A DNA stretch of 64,000 nt from assembly GCA_023078685.1 (NCBI GenBank), contig JALGAS010000002.1, positions 6,944,001-7,008,000 on the forward strand. Reading direction: 5' to 3'. Position numbers and translations under genes: made by a program. Positions 35,948-46,379 of the stretch are shown piece after piece (position 1 is the stretch's first letter; every line of letters begins with the position of its first letter). This DNA comes from Neopestalotiopsis rosae. Taxonomy: Eukaryota; Ascomycota; Sordariomycetes; Amphisphaeriales; Sporocadaceae. Under the pieces are notes generated by a model. The model searched no databases, had not been told where the DNA came from, and was given only the letters and a program-made list of their open reading frames with translations.

Positions 35948-36852
35948 GATGAAGGATTCCGTAAAGAGCGTTTTGAAAAAGAAATTTTATTTTTTTTGGG
36001 GGGGGGGGGGGGGGTTGTCCAATACTTCGAATGGAGTGGTTTGCAAGCATTCGTTTAGCGGAATATAAGTATTTGGTTTGGTTTAGCCTCCGGAAAGTAG
36101 GACGATTGATCACTGACAGTCAATGGAGCTATCATTGAGGTAGGTGGTACTGCCGTGGTTCAGCATCTTTCAAACTCATAACGTGAAGAAAAATAAAGCC
36201 AGCTCCATCGTTACAGTACGGACGGAGTAAGACTGTCAAAAGGTGCTGGACCAAACAGCATTGTGCTAAGCGGGCGTTTGTCTATAAGCATGCAATTCGG
36301 AAAATGAACCTAGTTCGCACCTTGACCAAGTGTATCTTCGCTAACGGATGAAGGGTGCCTATAATATAACCACTTTCTTTATATCATACTATATTGATAT
36401 CAGTCTAGAATCACAATCAAGTTGTAGAAAGAGAATTATATACGGACTTGTCAAGCGTTTCTTATAGCGTTTTATGCTTAGGGTTCAAATATAGCATAGT
36501 TTCCAGTCGTAGAGTGGTCTTGAGGCATGATTACGATCTAAAGGCAAGGACCATGTAGTGTGTTGTGTGTAGTTTGTAGTAGTGTGTAGTGCGTAGTCTG
36601 TGACCCCTAAATTTTGAGCTTGCCAAACTGCTAAATAAGATCTTAGATCTCTAAAGGCGGAGAATAATTCTTCTACCCAGGAGTATTTTCCAGGAGTCAC
36701 TCAGCATGTATCCTAGGTATCTAAAAGGATGGTAAATCTACTGAGCAGAGCTATACTGACAGGCCATGGCGACGAAATGAGTCTATATCTCATGTATATA
36801 CCGTCGAACCGTCAGAAGTGTAGAGCTGGGGCGATACAAGTCGTCTCATGAG
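35948..36852. other. AT-rich spacer with a G17 run
   Basis: Holds a T7-G17 junction (G run 35998-36014) and a degenerate GTAGT-type repeat near 36556-36602. No coding sequence is supported. It lies between the 3' ends of the first kinase (plus) and the HET gene (minus). Confidence 0.6.
35998..36014. repeat. G17 homopolymer
   Basis: Seventeen consecutive G on the plus strand directly after T7, about 50 bp beyond the last codon of the first kinase. Long G runs are unusual here and prone to sequencing error and polymerase slippage. Confidence 0.9.
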
Positions 36853-38958
36853 CTAGAGTAGATGTACCGACTTCCAGCTAAGATCCGCATCATCAAAGAA
36901 TTCCCTGATATCTTGATCGCGATAAGGGTGTACGCGCAGTACCACGGAGCCTATCCGGTGCGCTGCCCCCATCTGCCAGCCATTCGACAACCAATATAAA
37001 CCGCCGATGGCGATAACCGTCGTGGCCGTAATAGTCTCCCAGCAAAAGACAGCCCCATTGGCCGTTATGAAGCTGTTCAACAAGTTGCATGGGGCTGAAC
37101 TCTGTTGGTCGGCTTGTTGCACATAATTTGTGTTTGCCGACCCTCCAGTTCCGCCAATCTCGTGGATCGAGGCTACTTCGTCGAGAGCCTTCGTCCTTTC
37201 TTTTAGTGTTTTGGTCCATGGAAAACAAAGATGGCGGTACCAGTCGAGCTTCAAAACAAAGAGCGATGTTCCGCTCATTGACCTGGGGCTTGTTTTGACT
37301 CCAAGCGCGAAGATAGGTCTCAAATGGAATCGCTTCCTCATGATCTCGGAACTGTAAATGCCGTATCTTGGGTCTGGCGTCTGAGTACTTGAGGCGATAA
37401 TCACCGATCCAACACGCTACTCCTGCCCACCCCGCCCATGTCCAAGAAGGAAATTGAGGTCTCCGTCGCGGTACGATATCCTCTGTGTGAAACCAACACA
37501 GCAGGTGAACGAAATAAGTTTCGGCAAAGTCGCCCCCCAGAATAGAAGGCATGTAAGGTATCCCAAGTATATGGGACTCTTGCGGACCTGTACTCTGAAG
37601 ATGACGGGATACTCCTGCAAAGGCTGCCAAGGAATCGCTATCAAATGTCAAGTTTCTTCCGGTGTATTTTTCTATAAATAGCATATGGTGGCCAAAATGG
37701 AAATAGCGCTCGTCTATCTCGAGGTCATGATCTTCTGCACTGGTCTTTTGAATTTTGTGGTATGACGAGAGCTGACCATGCAGGGATGCACCGAGACCAG
37801 CGGTGGCATATACGGCATCCGAAGACTTGCAAAGCGCCGGACCGCCCAGTCCCTCCATCCAACACGCATTTCCGCATTCGAACCAAGATTGATTATCGGT
37901 GAAATACAGCCGCCGGCGCGATAACAGACCTTCCTGGAAGGTCCAGCCTCTGCTTGCCCAGCGGGACTGCTGAGTCTCGTAAGAAGGGTCAGGTCCCGTG
38001 CTGAGAATGGTGCAGGATTCTAACTCGACTATTTGCTGCTGCTTCTTACGTTTCGTAGTTCCAACTCCTGGGAGCCCGTAATTCTCGTCTTGGCCAGCAG
38101 CGGCAATAATGGTCAGATCAGCACCACGATAAATGGCATCCATCTGTTCAATCTGGGAGCTCTTGTGAACTCCATCTTCTTGGTTGATGCAGTATCGATC
38201 GATCCAAAGATACCTGTAACCCATATCTGGGTGACCTTGATAGCATCGCGGATCGTTTTTGACACATGCTGTGGGAATGCCAAAGCCCCAGAGTCTGTCG
38301 AGTCTGAATCCGACTTTACATCCGACTTCGCATCACTCCATACATAGCTCAAGGCCACCCAAACCATTCCCGATTCCGCTTCCACAATTTCGAGAGTCTC
38401 GCAATCGATGATCCTCATCCCAGGAATAATCGCCACGTTCTCAGAACAAGTATTCGCGTGATTCTTTTTGCAGCTCTGCACCCATGATCTGGCTTTTTGG
38501 ACATCAAAACGATCTGGAATGACTCGCGGAACAAATTGTCTCTCTTGACGTTCCTTGGGCAAACACACAACATAGCCGGACTCCTTTTTTATGTATATAT
38601 CGTAGCGGCCATCTGAGCTGATCATGCCGCGAATTGCCAGCAATATGTGGCAGTCGTGGGCAAGATCACCGTGCCCCTGTGCCCAAGAACAATTTGTGGT
38701 AAAGGACAAGGCTCGCAAATCGTAAAGCTCTAATGTGGCATGATCGCGTACAGTAGGCTCGGACCAACTATGTGCACAGGGACATAATGACGCAGACAGC
38801 AAACGGCACAGCGGGCAAGTGAAACTCTCTGGATTCGCAAATCGGCACGTGCCTTCCTCTAGTAGCACACCCATGCCTGCAGTGCTGATTACTTCTACCG
38901 GGACTTGGAAGACTTTTCCAAAGTCAATTGCGCGACACGCATCGCATATAGTGTCCAT
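36853..38958 (-). pseudogene. HET-domain (heterokaryon incompatibility) gene with two apparent frameshifts
   Basis: HET proteins trigger cell death after fusion of unlike fungal strains. The ATG at 38958 starts a Cys-rich head (MDTICDACRAIDF, then CPLCRLL). All three HET motifs can be read: ALSYVWSD, LWIDRYCINQEDG, and SRGWTFQEGLLSRRRLYFT. Between the first two the frame must shift by one base near 38224-38226, since DAIKVTQ and MGYRYLWID lie in different frames. A second shift near 36966-36970, in a run of five G on the coding strand, is needed to read the conserved-looking tail (RIGSVVLRVHPYRDQD) to the stop at 36853. Corrected length is about 700 aa, normal for the family. With both shifts the product would be truncated soon after the first HET motif. 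Confidence 0.82.
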
Positions 38959-39548
38959 AATTGGGGTTTTCTCTGGTTGACTATGAGGCGTGCTGAAAGG
39001 CGGGGGGCTTTGCTGTCCCAGAGGGGTCCGCTGAGAGCTTGCTGGCGTCTAGTGTACCTCGAGAAATACTCATGTACGGATGAAACGGTATTTTGCAAGT
39101 TGTAGCAGTCGAAGTGCTATACTTCCCACAGAGATCGATATGGTGAACGGATCTGTGAAGTGTAGTATAGCTTGATTGATGCGGGAGAGGACTAAGAAGA
39201 TCTAATTGGTAGTGTTATGGTTGCCAATAGGTATACTATGTACGGAGTACTAAGGTAACCTTAGCGCTGTCCTATTAGGCACCAAGCACTGAGTTACTAC
39301 CCAAGGTGGGTACTGTAACATCTCAAAGGTCTGTAGTTATGTTACCAAGCGCTGGCTATGTGACCTGCAACCTGTGATAAAGTTCAATCAATGCAAGATC
39401 ACGTTGGACGCCTCTAAGAGAAATTGATGTTTCGGCGGTCATTCCGACTTTCCTTGATTCCACCAACAAATATCAATCGACTGGTGTCCAATCGACACTG
39501 GCAGCTACATTGCCTGACGGATATCCGAGAGTCTTGCTTCCTTCTAGC
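38959..39548. promoter_or_regulatory. Divergent region between the HET gene and the second kinase
   Basis: 590 bp between the opposing starts of the HET gene and the SRPK-like kinase. It contains the first copy of an ~80-bp direct repeat (39296-39374), described separately. Promoter function is inferred from orientation. Confidence 0.5.
39296..39374 (+). repeat. ~80-bp imperfect direct repeat, copy 1
   Basis: Begins ACTACCCAAGGTGGG and ends GTGACCTGCAACCTG, and matches 41359-41438 in the same orientation with roughly one difference in five, several of them C/T. It ends 174 bp before the ATG at 39549. A short AGGTAACCT-type match also occurs upstream of both copies. Confidence 0.85.
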
Positions 39549-41079
39549 ATGAATACAGCTTTGCGCCGGCTCCCCTCACGTGTTCAGCTTGACGGACATA
39601 AGGCTGGTGCAAGTCTGATCTCTCCGCATATCAGTTTCTCACTTCGTACTGCCTGGGCCTCGGCATCTCCAGTGCCTCTGTTCCATTTCCCTGTGCGATC
39701 ACTCACCACGTCGCAGTACCAGCCCGTTCGAGTACCACTGGATTGAAGATGTGGAGCGGTTGGAGCTGTACATACAAGGCGGCTATCACCCTGTCAGGAT
39801 CAATGACAAGCTGCACGATCGCTACCTAATCGTGGACAAGCTGGGGTCTGGTGGCTATTCCACGATCTGGCTTGCCCAAGATCAACGGCTCAACCGCTAT
39901 GTTGCCTTGAAGGTCATTATTGCGCAAGCATCGTCGCTTCATCTCACACGCGAGTCCAGTATCTTGCGTAAGCTGTCTGAAGTCTCACTACCATCGCCAA
40001 AAGCTTATAGTATGAGCATGGTGTCGGAGGGCCGCGATGCGATAACTTCCATCTTGGATGAGTTTACTATCCAAGGCCCAAATGGCAATCACTCATGCTA
40101 TGCTATGAGCCCAGCTCAAGGAAGCCTCATGGAGGCATCGGCCAACCGTTTGTTTCCCATTCAAGTGTGTCGAATACTGGCTGCCAAACTCGTCTTGGCG
40201 GTGTCGTATGTCCACTCGCGTGGCGTTGTCCACGGAGGTTCGTTCAACCCGCGCTTCCTAGCCTACCATCTATTACTGACCATTATCCCGTTATAAGACA
40301 TTCACCTCCGCAACATGTTAGTCAAGATGTCGGCTTCGTTCGATGAACTGACAATCGACCAATTTCGGACCGAGTTCGGTGAGCCAGAAACGGAGCCAAT
40401 TACCCGTCTTGACGGTAAACCGCTTGACTCCTATGTACCACCCTACGCAGTGCTGCCCCTTTATCTCGGCAAAAAAGCCCAAGATTTTACGGAAGAAGAT
40501 GCAAAGGGCCTTATTCTAAGTGACTTTGGCGAAGCCTTCATACCTGCCACTGAGCAGCGACTGGGCCGAGATTGTCATATTCCCGTAGCAAAAAGACCCC
40601 CCGAAGCCATGTTTGAACCTGACCAGCCCCTGTCATACGCTTCGGACATTTGGAGCCTTGGCACTGCTCTATGGGAACTCGTGGGAATGAAATACATATT
40701 TAGCGAGTGTGAACCTGAGGAAGTGGTCGTGGCCCAGCAGATGGACGTCCTCGGATCCGGAGATTTCCGTCCGGCATGGAGGAAAGAATGGGAAGCCGCC
40801 GAGGACAGTGCCGCGGAACAGACACTTCCGCGCCGGCCTTTGGGGGAAAGAGAGATATGGCCACCTCTAGACGAAGCGTTTGAGGCGTTTGTACAGAAAT
40901 ATAGGAGGAAGAGGGAGTCTGCTGGCGTGTTCGGCGAGGACGAGACCCACGCGTTCCTTGACCTGATGCGAGCAATGCTCAGATTCCGGCCTGAAGATCG
41001 TCTTCCTATCAATCAGGTTCTTGAGTCTGAATGGATAAGCAAATGGGCATTACCTGCCTATATTGCTTCACTGCCCTGA
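39549..41079 (+). CDS. SRPK-like serine/threonine kinase with one apparent N-terminal frameshift
   Basis: Paralogue-like to the broken kinase at 34448. Family-like N-terminus (PLFHFPVRSLTTSQ) starts at ATG 39549, but the kinase domain continues one base out of phase after 39722 (a run of three C), and no ATG exists in the downstream frame. The domain shows a Gly-rich loop GSGGYSTIWLA, VALK with the beta-3 Lys, a catalytic loop HGDIHLRNML built across an intron (donor after 40239, acceptor at about 40301), SDFGEAF, RPPEAMFEP, and a final helix ending SLP at 41079. The donor is GTTCGT, a weak but usable form. Apart from the N-terminal shift it looks intact. A 40-nt intron could also restore the frame but would be unusually short. 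It could be a functional gene with a base-call error. Confidence 0.72.
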
Positions 41080-41626
41080 GTGGAGATAGTGTTCGATGAT
41101 CGGTGTCTAGAAAGGTGTGATCAGGATGAATCAGTGATGTATTGATGCATACGAAGTACTCTGTTTCTCTTAGTTTCGACGCTTTGCGTGCTTATTAGGT
41201 TGTGCCGGCTAATCCCAGGGAGTCCCAGTGTATTTACGTTGATACCGTGGGGTTTCATCATATGCTTAGGCACACGACCCATCTGATCATTATGCTTGCT
41301 AATTCGGCCGAAAACGTATGAGTTGTTGTCGTTGACGGGCAAGCAGGTAACCTAGACCACTACCCAAGGTGGGCACTGTAACATCCCACTGGTCTTTAGG
41401 TACGCTACCAGGCTCTGGTGGACGTGACCTGCAACCTGCAGCACACTACATACCCCACATCTGTATGAGCTCTGTCCACAGTAGGTACGTACAAACCCAG
41501 TTGCTTTATCGATAAGAATTCAAGAAAATAAGTTGACTCTTGCATTCACTCTGCAACGTTTGCCAATAATATCACCACACATCCCACTTTGCATTCTCTA
41601 ATCGTTACTATCTGCAGACGAGAGAA
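41080..41626. promoter_or_regulatory. Upstream region of RRP36, with repeat copy 2
   Basis: 547 bp between the second kinase and RRP36, same strand. Contains the second copy of the ~80-bp direct repeat 188 bp before the ATG of RRP36. No further site was identified. Confidence 0.55.
41359..41438 (+). repeat. ~80-bp imperfect direct repeat, copy 2
   Basis: Same orientation and same ends as copy 1 (39296-39374), with one extra base near the 3' part. The two copies lie 2.06 kb apart and bracket the second kinase. Both lie at a similar distance (174 and 188 bp) upstream of a plus-strand start codon. Confidence 0.85.
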
Positions 41627-42634
41627 ATGGATCGTACACAACAATCAAAACGCAAATTCCCATTCTCGGGACTTCAGAGGCGGGTGCGCGCCAGGAAAGA
41701 CGAACCCGAGCCCGATCTCGAAGAGGACTACGAGAGCCAGCCGTCGCAAGACGAGGATCAAGACGACGATGACGCCTCGGATGATAGCCAAGACCAGGAC
41801 GGAGCCTCGATGTCAGGATCTGCAATGGACGAGGACGATGAAGACGAAGACGACGACAGCGACGACGGCGAGCCCTCGAACCCCTCGCTAGCCGCCTCGC
41901 AAATCTCTTTTGGCGCCCTCGCCAAGGCACAGGCTTCGCTGCCCGCGGTCTCGAGGCGGAAACACAAGAAGCCGGGCGAGGCGGAGTCGGGCGACGAAGA
42001 CAATGACTCGGACTCGGACTCGTCCCCCGAGGAGTTTGACCGGCACGGCAAGAGCAAGATCAAGCCCGTGGCGGGCAGGGCGCACAAGCACGCGCCCGCG
42101 GAGATGACGTCCAAGAAGCCCGTGACGCGGCGCCGGCAGGTCGTCGACGCGGCCGGCGTCCCCAGCAAGCCGTCGGCGCGGGACCCGCGCTTCGGCCCCC
42201 CTCTACACAGCACGGCCGCCGACGCCGAGCGCGCCCAGGACGCCCTGCGGCGCAACTACGCCTTCCTGGGCGCCTACCGCGACTCGGAGATGTCGGCGCT
42301 GCGCACCCGGATCAAGAAGACAAAGGATCCCTTCGAGAAGCAGCGGCTCGAGCGCGAGCTCGCGAGCATGCAGTCGCGCAAGCAGGCCCAGGAGCGCCGC
42401 GACGCCGAGCGCCACGTCATCGAGGAGCACCGCAAGAAGGAAAAGGAGCTGGTGGCGCAGGGCGTCAAGAGCCAGCCCTTTTACCTCAAGAAGAGCGAGC
42501 AGCGCAAGCGCGTCCTGACGGAGCGCTTCCAGGGCATGAAGAAGCGGCAGGTCGACAAGGCCATTGTGCGCCGCCGCAAGAAGGAGGTGGCCAAGGAGAG
42601 GAAGGAATTGCCCATGGAGAGACGGGCGCGATGA
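41627..42634 (+). CDS. RRP36: rRNA biogenesis protein RRP36
   Basis: Nucleolar SSU-processome factor needed for early 18S pre-rRNA cleavages. One exon, 335 aa. The N-terminal ~135 residues carry long acidic Asp/Glu/Ser tracts around FSGLQRR. The conserved core begins with HAPAEMTSKKPVTRRRQ, followed by RDPRFGP, YAFLGAYRDSEM and a long charged coiled coil, then FYLKKSEQRKRVLTERFQGMKKR and a Lys/Arg-rich tail. Family identity is clear from these blocks. The coding sequence is much richer in G and C at third positions than the kinase island just upstream. It is transcribed towards COQ8, which lies on the other strand. Confidence 0.95.
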   Translation: MDRTQQSKRKFPFSGLQRRVRARKDEPEPDLEEDYESQPSQDEDQDDDDASDDSQDQDGASMSGSAMDEDDEDEDDDSDDGEPSNPSLAASQISFGALAKAQASLPAVSRRKHKKPGEAESGDEDNDSDSDSSPEEFDRHGKSKIKPVAGRAHKHAPAEMTSKKPVTRRRQVVDAAGVPSKPSARDPRFGPPLHSTAADAERAQDALRRNYAFLGAYRDSEMSALRTRIKKTKDPFEKQRLERELASMQSRKQAQERRDAERHVIEEHRKKEKELVAQGVKSQPFYLKKSEQRKRVLTERFQGMKKRQVDKAIVRRRKKEVAKERKELPMERRAR

Positions 42635-42884
42635 GCGATTGGCATGCATTCTGGACGATTCATGATCGAGGGATGACCAAGTTCAAGAATAGAATTGTGT
42701 TGGCTGTTTGGCTCGTGGAGAATAGTCTACATATTGTTTTATGATACCATTAGGCTTTGATGCCTCGCTTGTCTATGGTATAACAGGTCTCGTCCATCAT
42801 CTGTTGCTATGTGTACAAAAGTGGTGATACAGTTCTTTTGGTTTCCCTTTGGGTCCATCCGTCCTTTGCAATATAGAATACACA

Positions 42885-45227
42885 TTACCTCTTCACCTCC
42901 AATTCGGTCTTTTGCAGGGCCTGTTCAAAGAGCTCCTTGCATCGGACCTGGCTGCCAAGTCGAGCGCAGAGCAAAAAGGCACCACTGAGCTTCCGGTGCA
43001 GACTGTACGTCTCCTCGGGCGGCGGGGCCAGCCTCTCGCGGATCATGACGGGGATCAGAGCCTTGACGCGCTCGGTGATGGTCTGGTCGTGGAAGTCGTA
43101 GACGTCAGGGGCGCTCTGCAGGAAGGGCTCGGCCAGCGTGAGCACGCTGGCCAGGTGGGCGTCGACCATGGTCTTGCTCTCGTGGCCCGTCAGGTAGCCG
43201 AGCCGCTCGCTCAGGTCCTTGACCGTGTCGCGGTCGGACCGCGCCGCCGCCGCCAGCAGGTTGACGTACATGGTGACGAACTCCTCGGGGTACTCGCGCG
43301 AGGCGCCAAAGTCGAGCAGCTCGAGCTTCTCCGTCTCGGCATTGTACAGAAAGTTGGTCCAGTTGGGGTCCGTCTGCATGAAGCGGAACTCGGTGATCTC
43401 GCGCAGGCACAGGCGCAGGATCTGGGTGCCGATCCAGTCGCGCTGCGCCTGCGTAAAGGACGTGACGCGCGTGACGCCCACGCCCGACATGAACTCCATG
43501 GTCAGCACCTGCTTGCCGCAGGCCTCGGGGTACACCTTGGGCACCACAAAGACGTCCTCCTCGCCCTCGAGCAGCTCGCGGTAGCGCTGGCCGCACGTGG
43601 CCTCGCGCTCGTAGTCGCATTCCCAGCCCAGCTCCACGCGGGCATTGTCGATAGTCTTGTTCAGGTACAGACCGCGCGGCAGCATCTTGGTGGCCAAAAG
43701 GAGCATGGAGAGGTTGTCCAGATCAGAGTTGATCGAGTCGGCAACACCCGGGAATTGAATCTTGACGGCCACCTGTTCGCCGGACTTTAATGTTGCCCGG
43801 TGCACCTGACCAATCGAGGCCGCCGCGATGGGCGTCTCCTCGAATTCGGAGAAGAGATCTCGCCACTCGGCTCCCAGGTTAGCTGTGAGAACACGGTCGC
43901 GTTGCCAGGCAGGCATATAGTCGGCCCGGTCCTGCACTCGCTGCAAAACCTCTTGGATTGGCGCGGGCAGCATCTTGGAATCCTGGAACGACATGATCTG
44001 GCCCAATTTCAAGGCGGCACCGCGCATCTGGGAGAGCTTGGAAACAAGACGCTCCATGTTGCCGGAGCTCAGAAGCACTGATCCCTGGCTGGAACCACCG
44101 CCGAAACCGCGGCTGACTCCCTCGCTGATGGCACCTCCAAGCATACCAGCGGCGAGACTGCCATAGTTCCACATTCGACCAAGTCTAGACGAGGGCACCT
44201 TGGATTCACGCAGTGCGTAAGCCGGCTTGGCTGTGTCCATGGCTGGTGCCGCCGTGTTCGCTTCCGGTGCGGTGGCTTCAGCTTGAGCGAGCACCTCCTT
44301 GACCATTTCTGTGTGCTCCTGCTCTGCACCTTGGCGCTTGGCTTCCGGTACGTCTTCGGCCTTTGGGGCTTCCAGAGGATCTTGTGTCGACACCGTCACC
44401 TCCTCCTTTGGTACGCTTGCATCGGCAGGCACATCAGGTTCAACAGCCTTTGCCGGCTCTGCAGCATCGGAGAGTGGCGTGATGACATCTGCCACTTGTG
44501 GTTGAGGTTCGTGCGTCTTTGTCTGCTCTGGCGTGGCTGTCACTGGTGTCTCGGCCTTTTTGTCATGGCCGAAGTCCTTGAACCAACTGGGCTTTGGCGG
44601 AGGAATCGTGGGTCTTATTTTGCCCAAATAGTCATTGTGGCCGTCAATCATTGAAGCACCACGGTTGGTGTGAAAGATGTTGGTAACGTCCACCTCTGGC
44701 GGTACATCATCTTCAGCAGCGGCAGCCGCCTTGAATGCCGGCGCCGAGGTTGTGCTCTGAACTGATTCATTTAGGCTGGCATGAAGAGCGGCATCTTTGG
44801 GGTCTGCCGGGTGGAAGCCAGGCCGTCCTTGGTCATACTGGGTGAGTGGGACTTCAGGAATAGACTGGTTTGATGACCCTTGAGTGAGGTCTTGATATGC
44901 GTCGCGCCGCTCCGACAGCGTTGGCTCGTGTACTGGCCTGGAAGATGAAGGCTCAAATCCAGGAGGATTCACTCCGGTAGGTTCCGAGCCCGGAGCCGCC
45001 GATGTATGCGACACGGTAGCATCTGATTGCGACGCTGTAGATGCATCCGTTGTTGAGCCCGTTTGCCTAGGTGCTCGTGGGTTTTGACCCTTGAAAGATC
45101 TCACTATACTGGAGGTCTTGCCATAGCGGTCCAACTGCCTTCCGCGGAGCTCCAAATGTCTAGAAGCGACGGATCTCGAAGCTGAGGCGACCGAGGCCAA
45201 GTCGATGAGGAAATCGGCATACCGCAT
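42885..45227 (-). CDS. COQ8: COQ8/ABC1-family atypical kinase for ubiquinone synthesis
   Basis: Inner-membrane/matrix UbiB-type ATPase that supports the coenzyme Q synthesis complex. One exon of 780 aa. The diagnostic KxGQ motif is KLGQ at 407-410, preceded by RGAA; the Ala-rich loop AAASIGQVHRA is near 468; the nucleotide Lys is in VAVKIQFPG at 489; DPNWTNFL is near 620 and LLDFGASREY near 639. Residues 1-50 are Arg-rich with few acids, consistent with mitochondrial import. Residues 50-340 form a low-complexity Pro/Ala/Glu/Thr extension that makes the protein about 280 aa longer than yeast Coq8. Shares a divergent promoter of 1.15 kb with the SprT-like gene. The family is certain; the COQ8 label is the natural one. 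Confidence 0.95.
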   Translation of the reverse strand: MRYADFLIDLASVASASRSVASRHLELRGRQLDRYGKTSSIVRSFKGQNPRAPRQTGSTTDASTASQSDATVSHTSAAPGSEPTGVNPPGFEPSSSRPVHEPTLSERRDAYQDLTQGSSNQSIPEVPLTQYDQGRPGFHPADPKDAALHASLNESVQSTTSAPAFKAAAAAEDDVPPEVDVTNIFHTNRGASMIDGHNDYLGKIRPTIPPPKPSWFKDFGHDKKAETPVTATPEQTKTHEPQPQVADVITPLSDAAEPAKAVEPDVPADASVPKEEVTVSTQDPLEAPKAEDVPEAKRQGAEQEHTEMVKEVLAQAEATAPEANTAAPAMDTAKPAYALRESKVPSSRLGRMWNYGSLAAGMLGGAISEGVSRGFGGGSSQGSVLLSSGNMERLVSKLSQMRGAALKLGQIMSFQDSKMLPAPIQEVLQRVQDRADYMPAWQRDRVLTANLGAEWRDLFSEFEETPIAAASIGQVHRATLKSGEQVAVKIQFPGVADSINSDLDNLSMLLLATKMLPRGLYLNKTIDNARVELGWECDYEREATCGQRYRELLEGEEDVFVVPKVYPEACGKQVLTMEFMSGVGVTRVTSFTQAQRDWIGTQILRLCLREITEFRFMQTDPNWTNFLYNAETEKLELLDFGASREYPEEFVTMYVNLLAAAARSDRDTVKDLSERLGYLTGHESKTMVDAHLASVLTLAEPFLQSAPDVYDFHDQTITERVKALIPVMIRERLAPPPEETYSLHRKLSGAFLLCARLGSQVRCKELFEQALQKTELEVKR

Positions 45228-46379
45228 CTCGCCACGACTTTTCTGATTTCCACAACAGAATCAATGCGCCTGTATCATCTCATGATCAATAGACGTTGAA
45301 TTTCTAAATTTGTTTCAACTAGAATGGACTTAGTTATGGATCCCGCGAGCTGCTGGTCTAACAATGCTGATATCATCACTTGCAGATGCGCGTAGGGTGG
45401 AAATTTGAAGATGCGACTGCAGCTGGCGCCGCTTGGCAGCCACCACGGTACGAAATGAGTGGGTCCCTCCCAACTCACTACTATACGAAATATGGCATCA
45501 ATTACAACACATCCAGTGGCTGTTTACTCAACATTGACCCTGCACACGAAGGATTTAATTAAGAATAAAGTGGAAATTGCAGGTTTAAGTAGCTGTAAAA
45601 AATGTATAAAGTGCTGATCCATGTTTCTTGTTTACAGTCACGGTCTTGCAAGACAAGACGATCGTTCCAGGGTAACACGCGTTATTGTATTTATCACCTA
45701 TCACATCATGTATATTTGACATAGTCCTGCATGTCATTTTTCACAAATGACTTGCCTCTGTTTAAAATCTGTTTGTCTCCTTACCTTGTTTCATACTCAA
45801 CTGATCTGAGCACACGCTGCCATGCAAACGTTGGCATCTCAACCCATTAGCGCCTACTGTGAAATACGGATGGGCCCTGACTTGACTAGTGGTCCTCCCC
45901 GGGCGACAATATAAAAGGCTACTGAAGAAGCAGAGCCCTCGGATTGGCAGCCCCATCAGAGGAGCAAAAGTTGGTAAAATTCAAATTATCCTGGGGACTC
46001 CGATTCAACGAAGCCCCCATGGAAGGCTCTATGACTTCTTTCCTTGTCTTAGTGAAGGTCCTTGTTCTCGAATTGTGGGAGTGCCAATACTGACCCCCCT
46101 GAGATTGTCTTAAAACAAGATGTTCGCCTTCACAAGGCGGCTGTTGGCCAATAGATAACATTGCTGTAAAACAAAAGAGTTTACACGAAAACTGGTTGGG
46201 TTGAACTTCCGGGCATATAAATCCTCCCTCAACCACTGACCAAAAACAAGCATTCATCTCCATCCATTGGAAACCCCCAACAACAACAATTGCTATCGAT
46301 TCTGTACACTTCCAACCAAAAACTTTCGTAAAAAATCCACTATTATAATTCCAATCACCGAGAAAGAGGTAAAGAAAAA
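45228..46379. promoter_or_regulatory. Divergent promoter region between COQ8 and the SprT-like gene
   Basis: 1.15 kb, AT-rich, between opposing starts. The last 100 bp before 46380 are A/C-rich, as in fungal leaders. No coding frame is supported; no specific site was assigned. Confidence 0.5.

Noticed and set aside
35998..36014. G17 run as a possible telomere-like or G-quadruplex signal
   Set aside because: It is a single homopolymer with no repeated G-tract pattern nearby; more likely a slippage or assembly artefact.
39692..39733. A 40-nt intron that would join the N-terminus of the second kinase in frame
   Set aside because: Too short for normal fungal splicing and it would remove family-like residues; a one-base indel explains the data better.
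42849..43790. 313-aa plus-strand open frame opposite COQ8
   Set aside because: Antisense of the conserved ABC1 kinase domain in GC-rich codons; repeated His/Gln/Val/Leu content is typical of such shadows.
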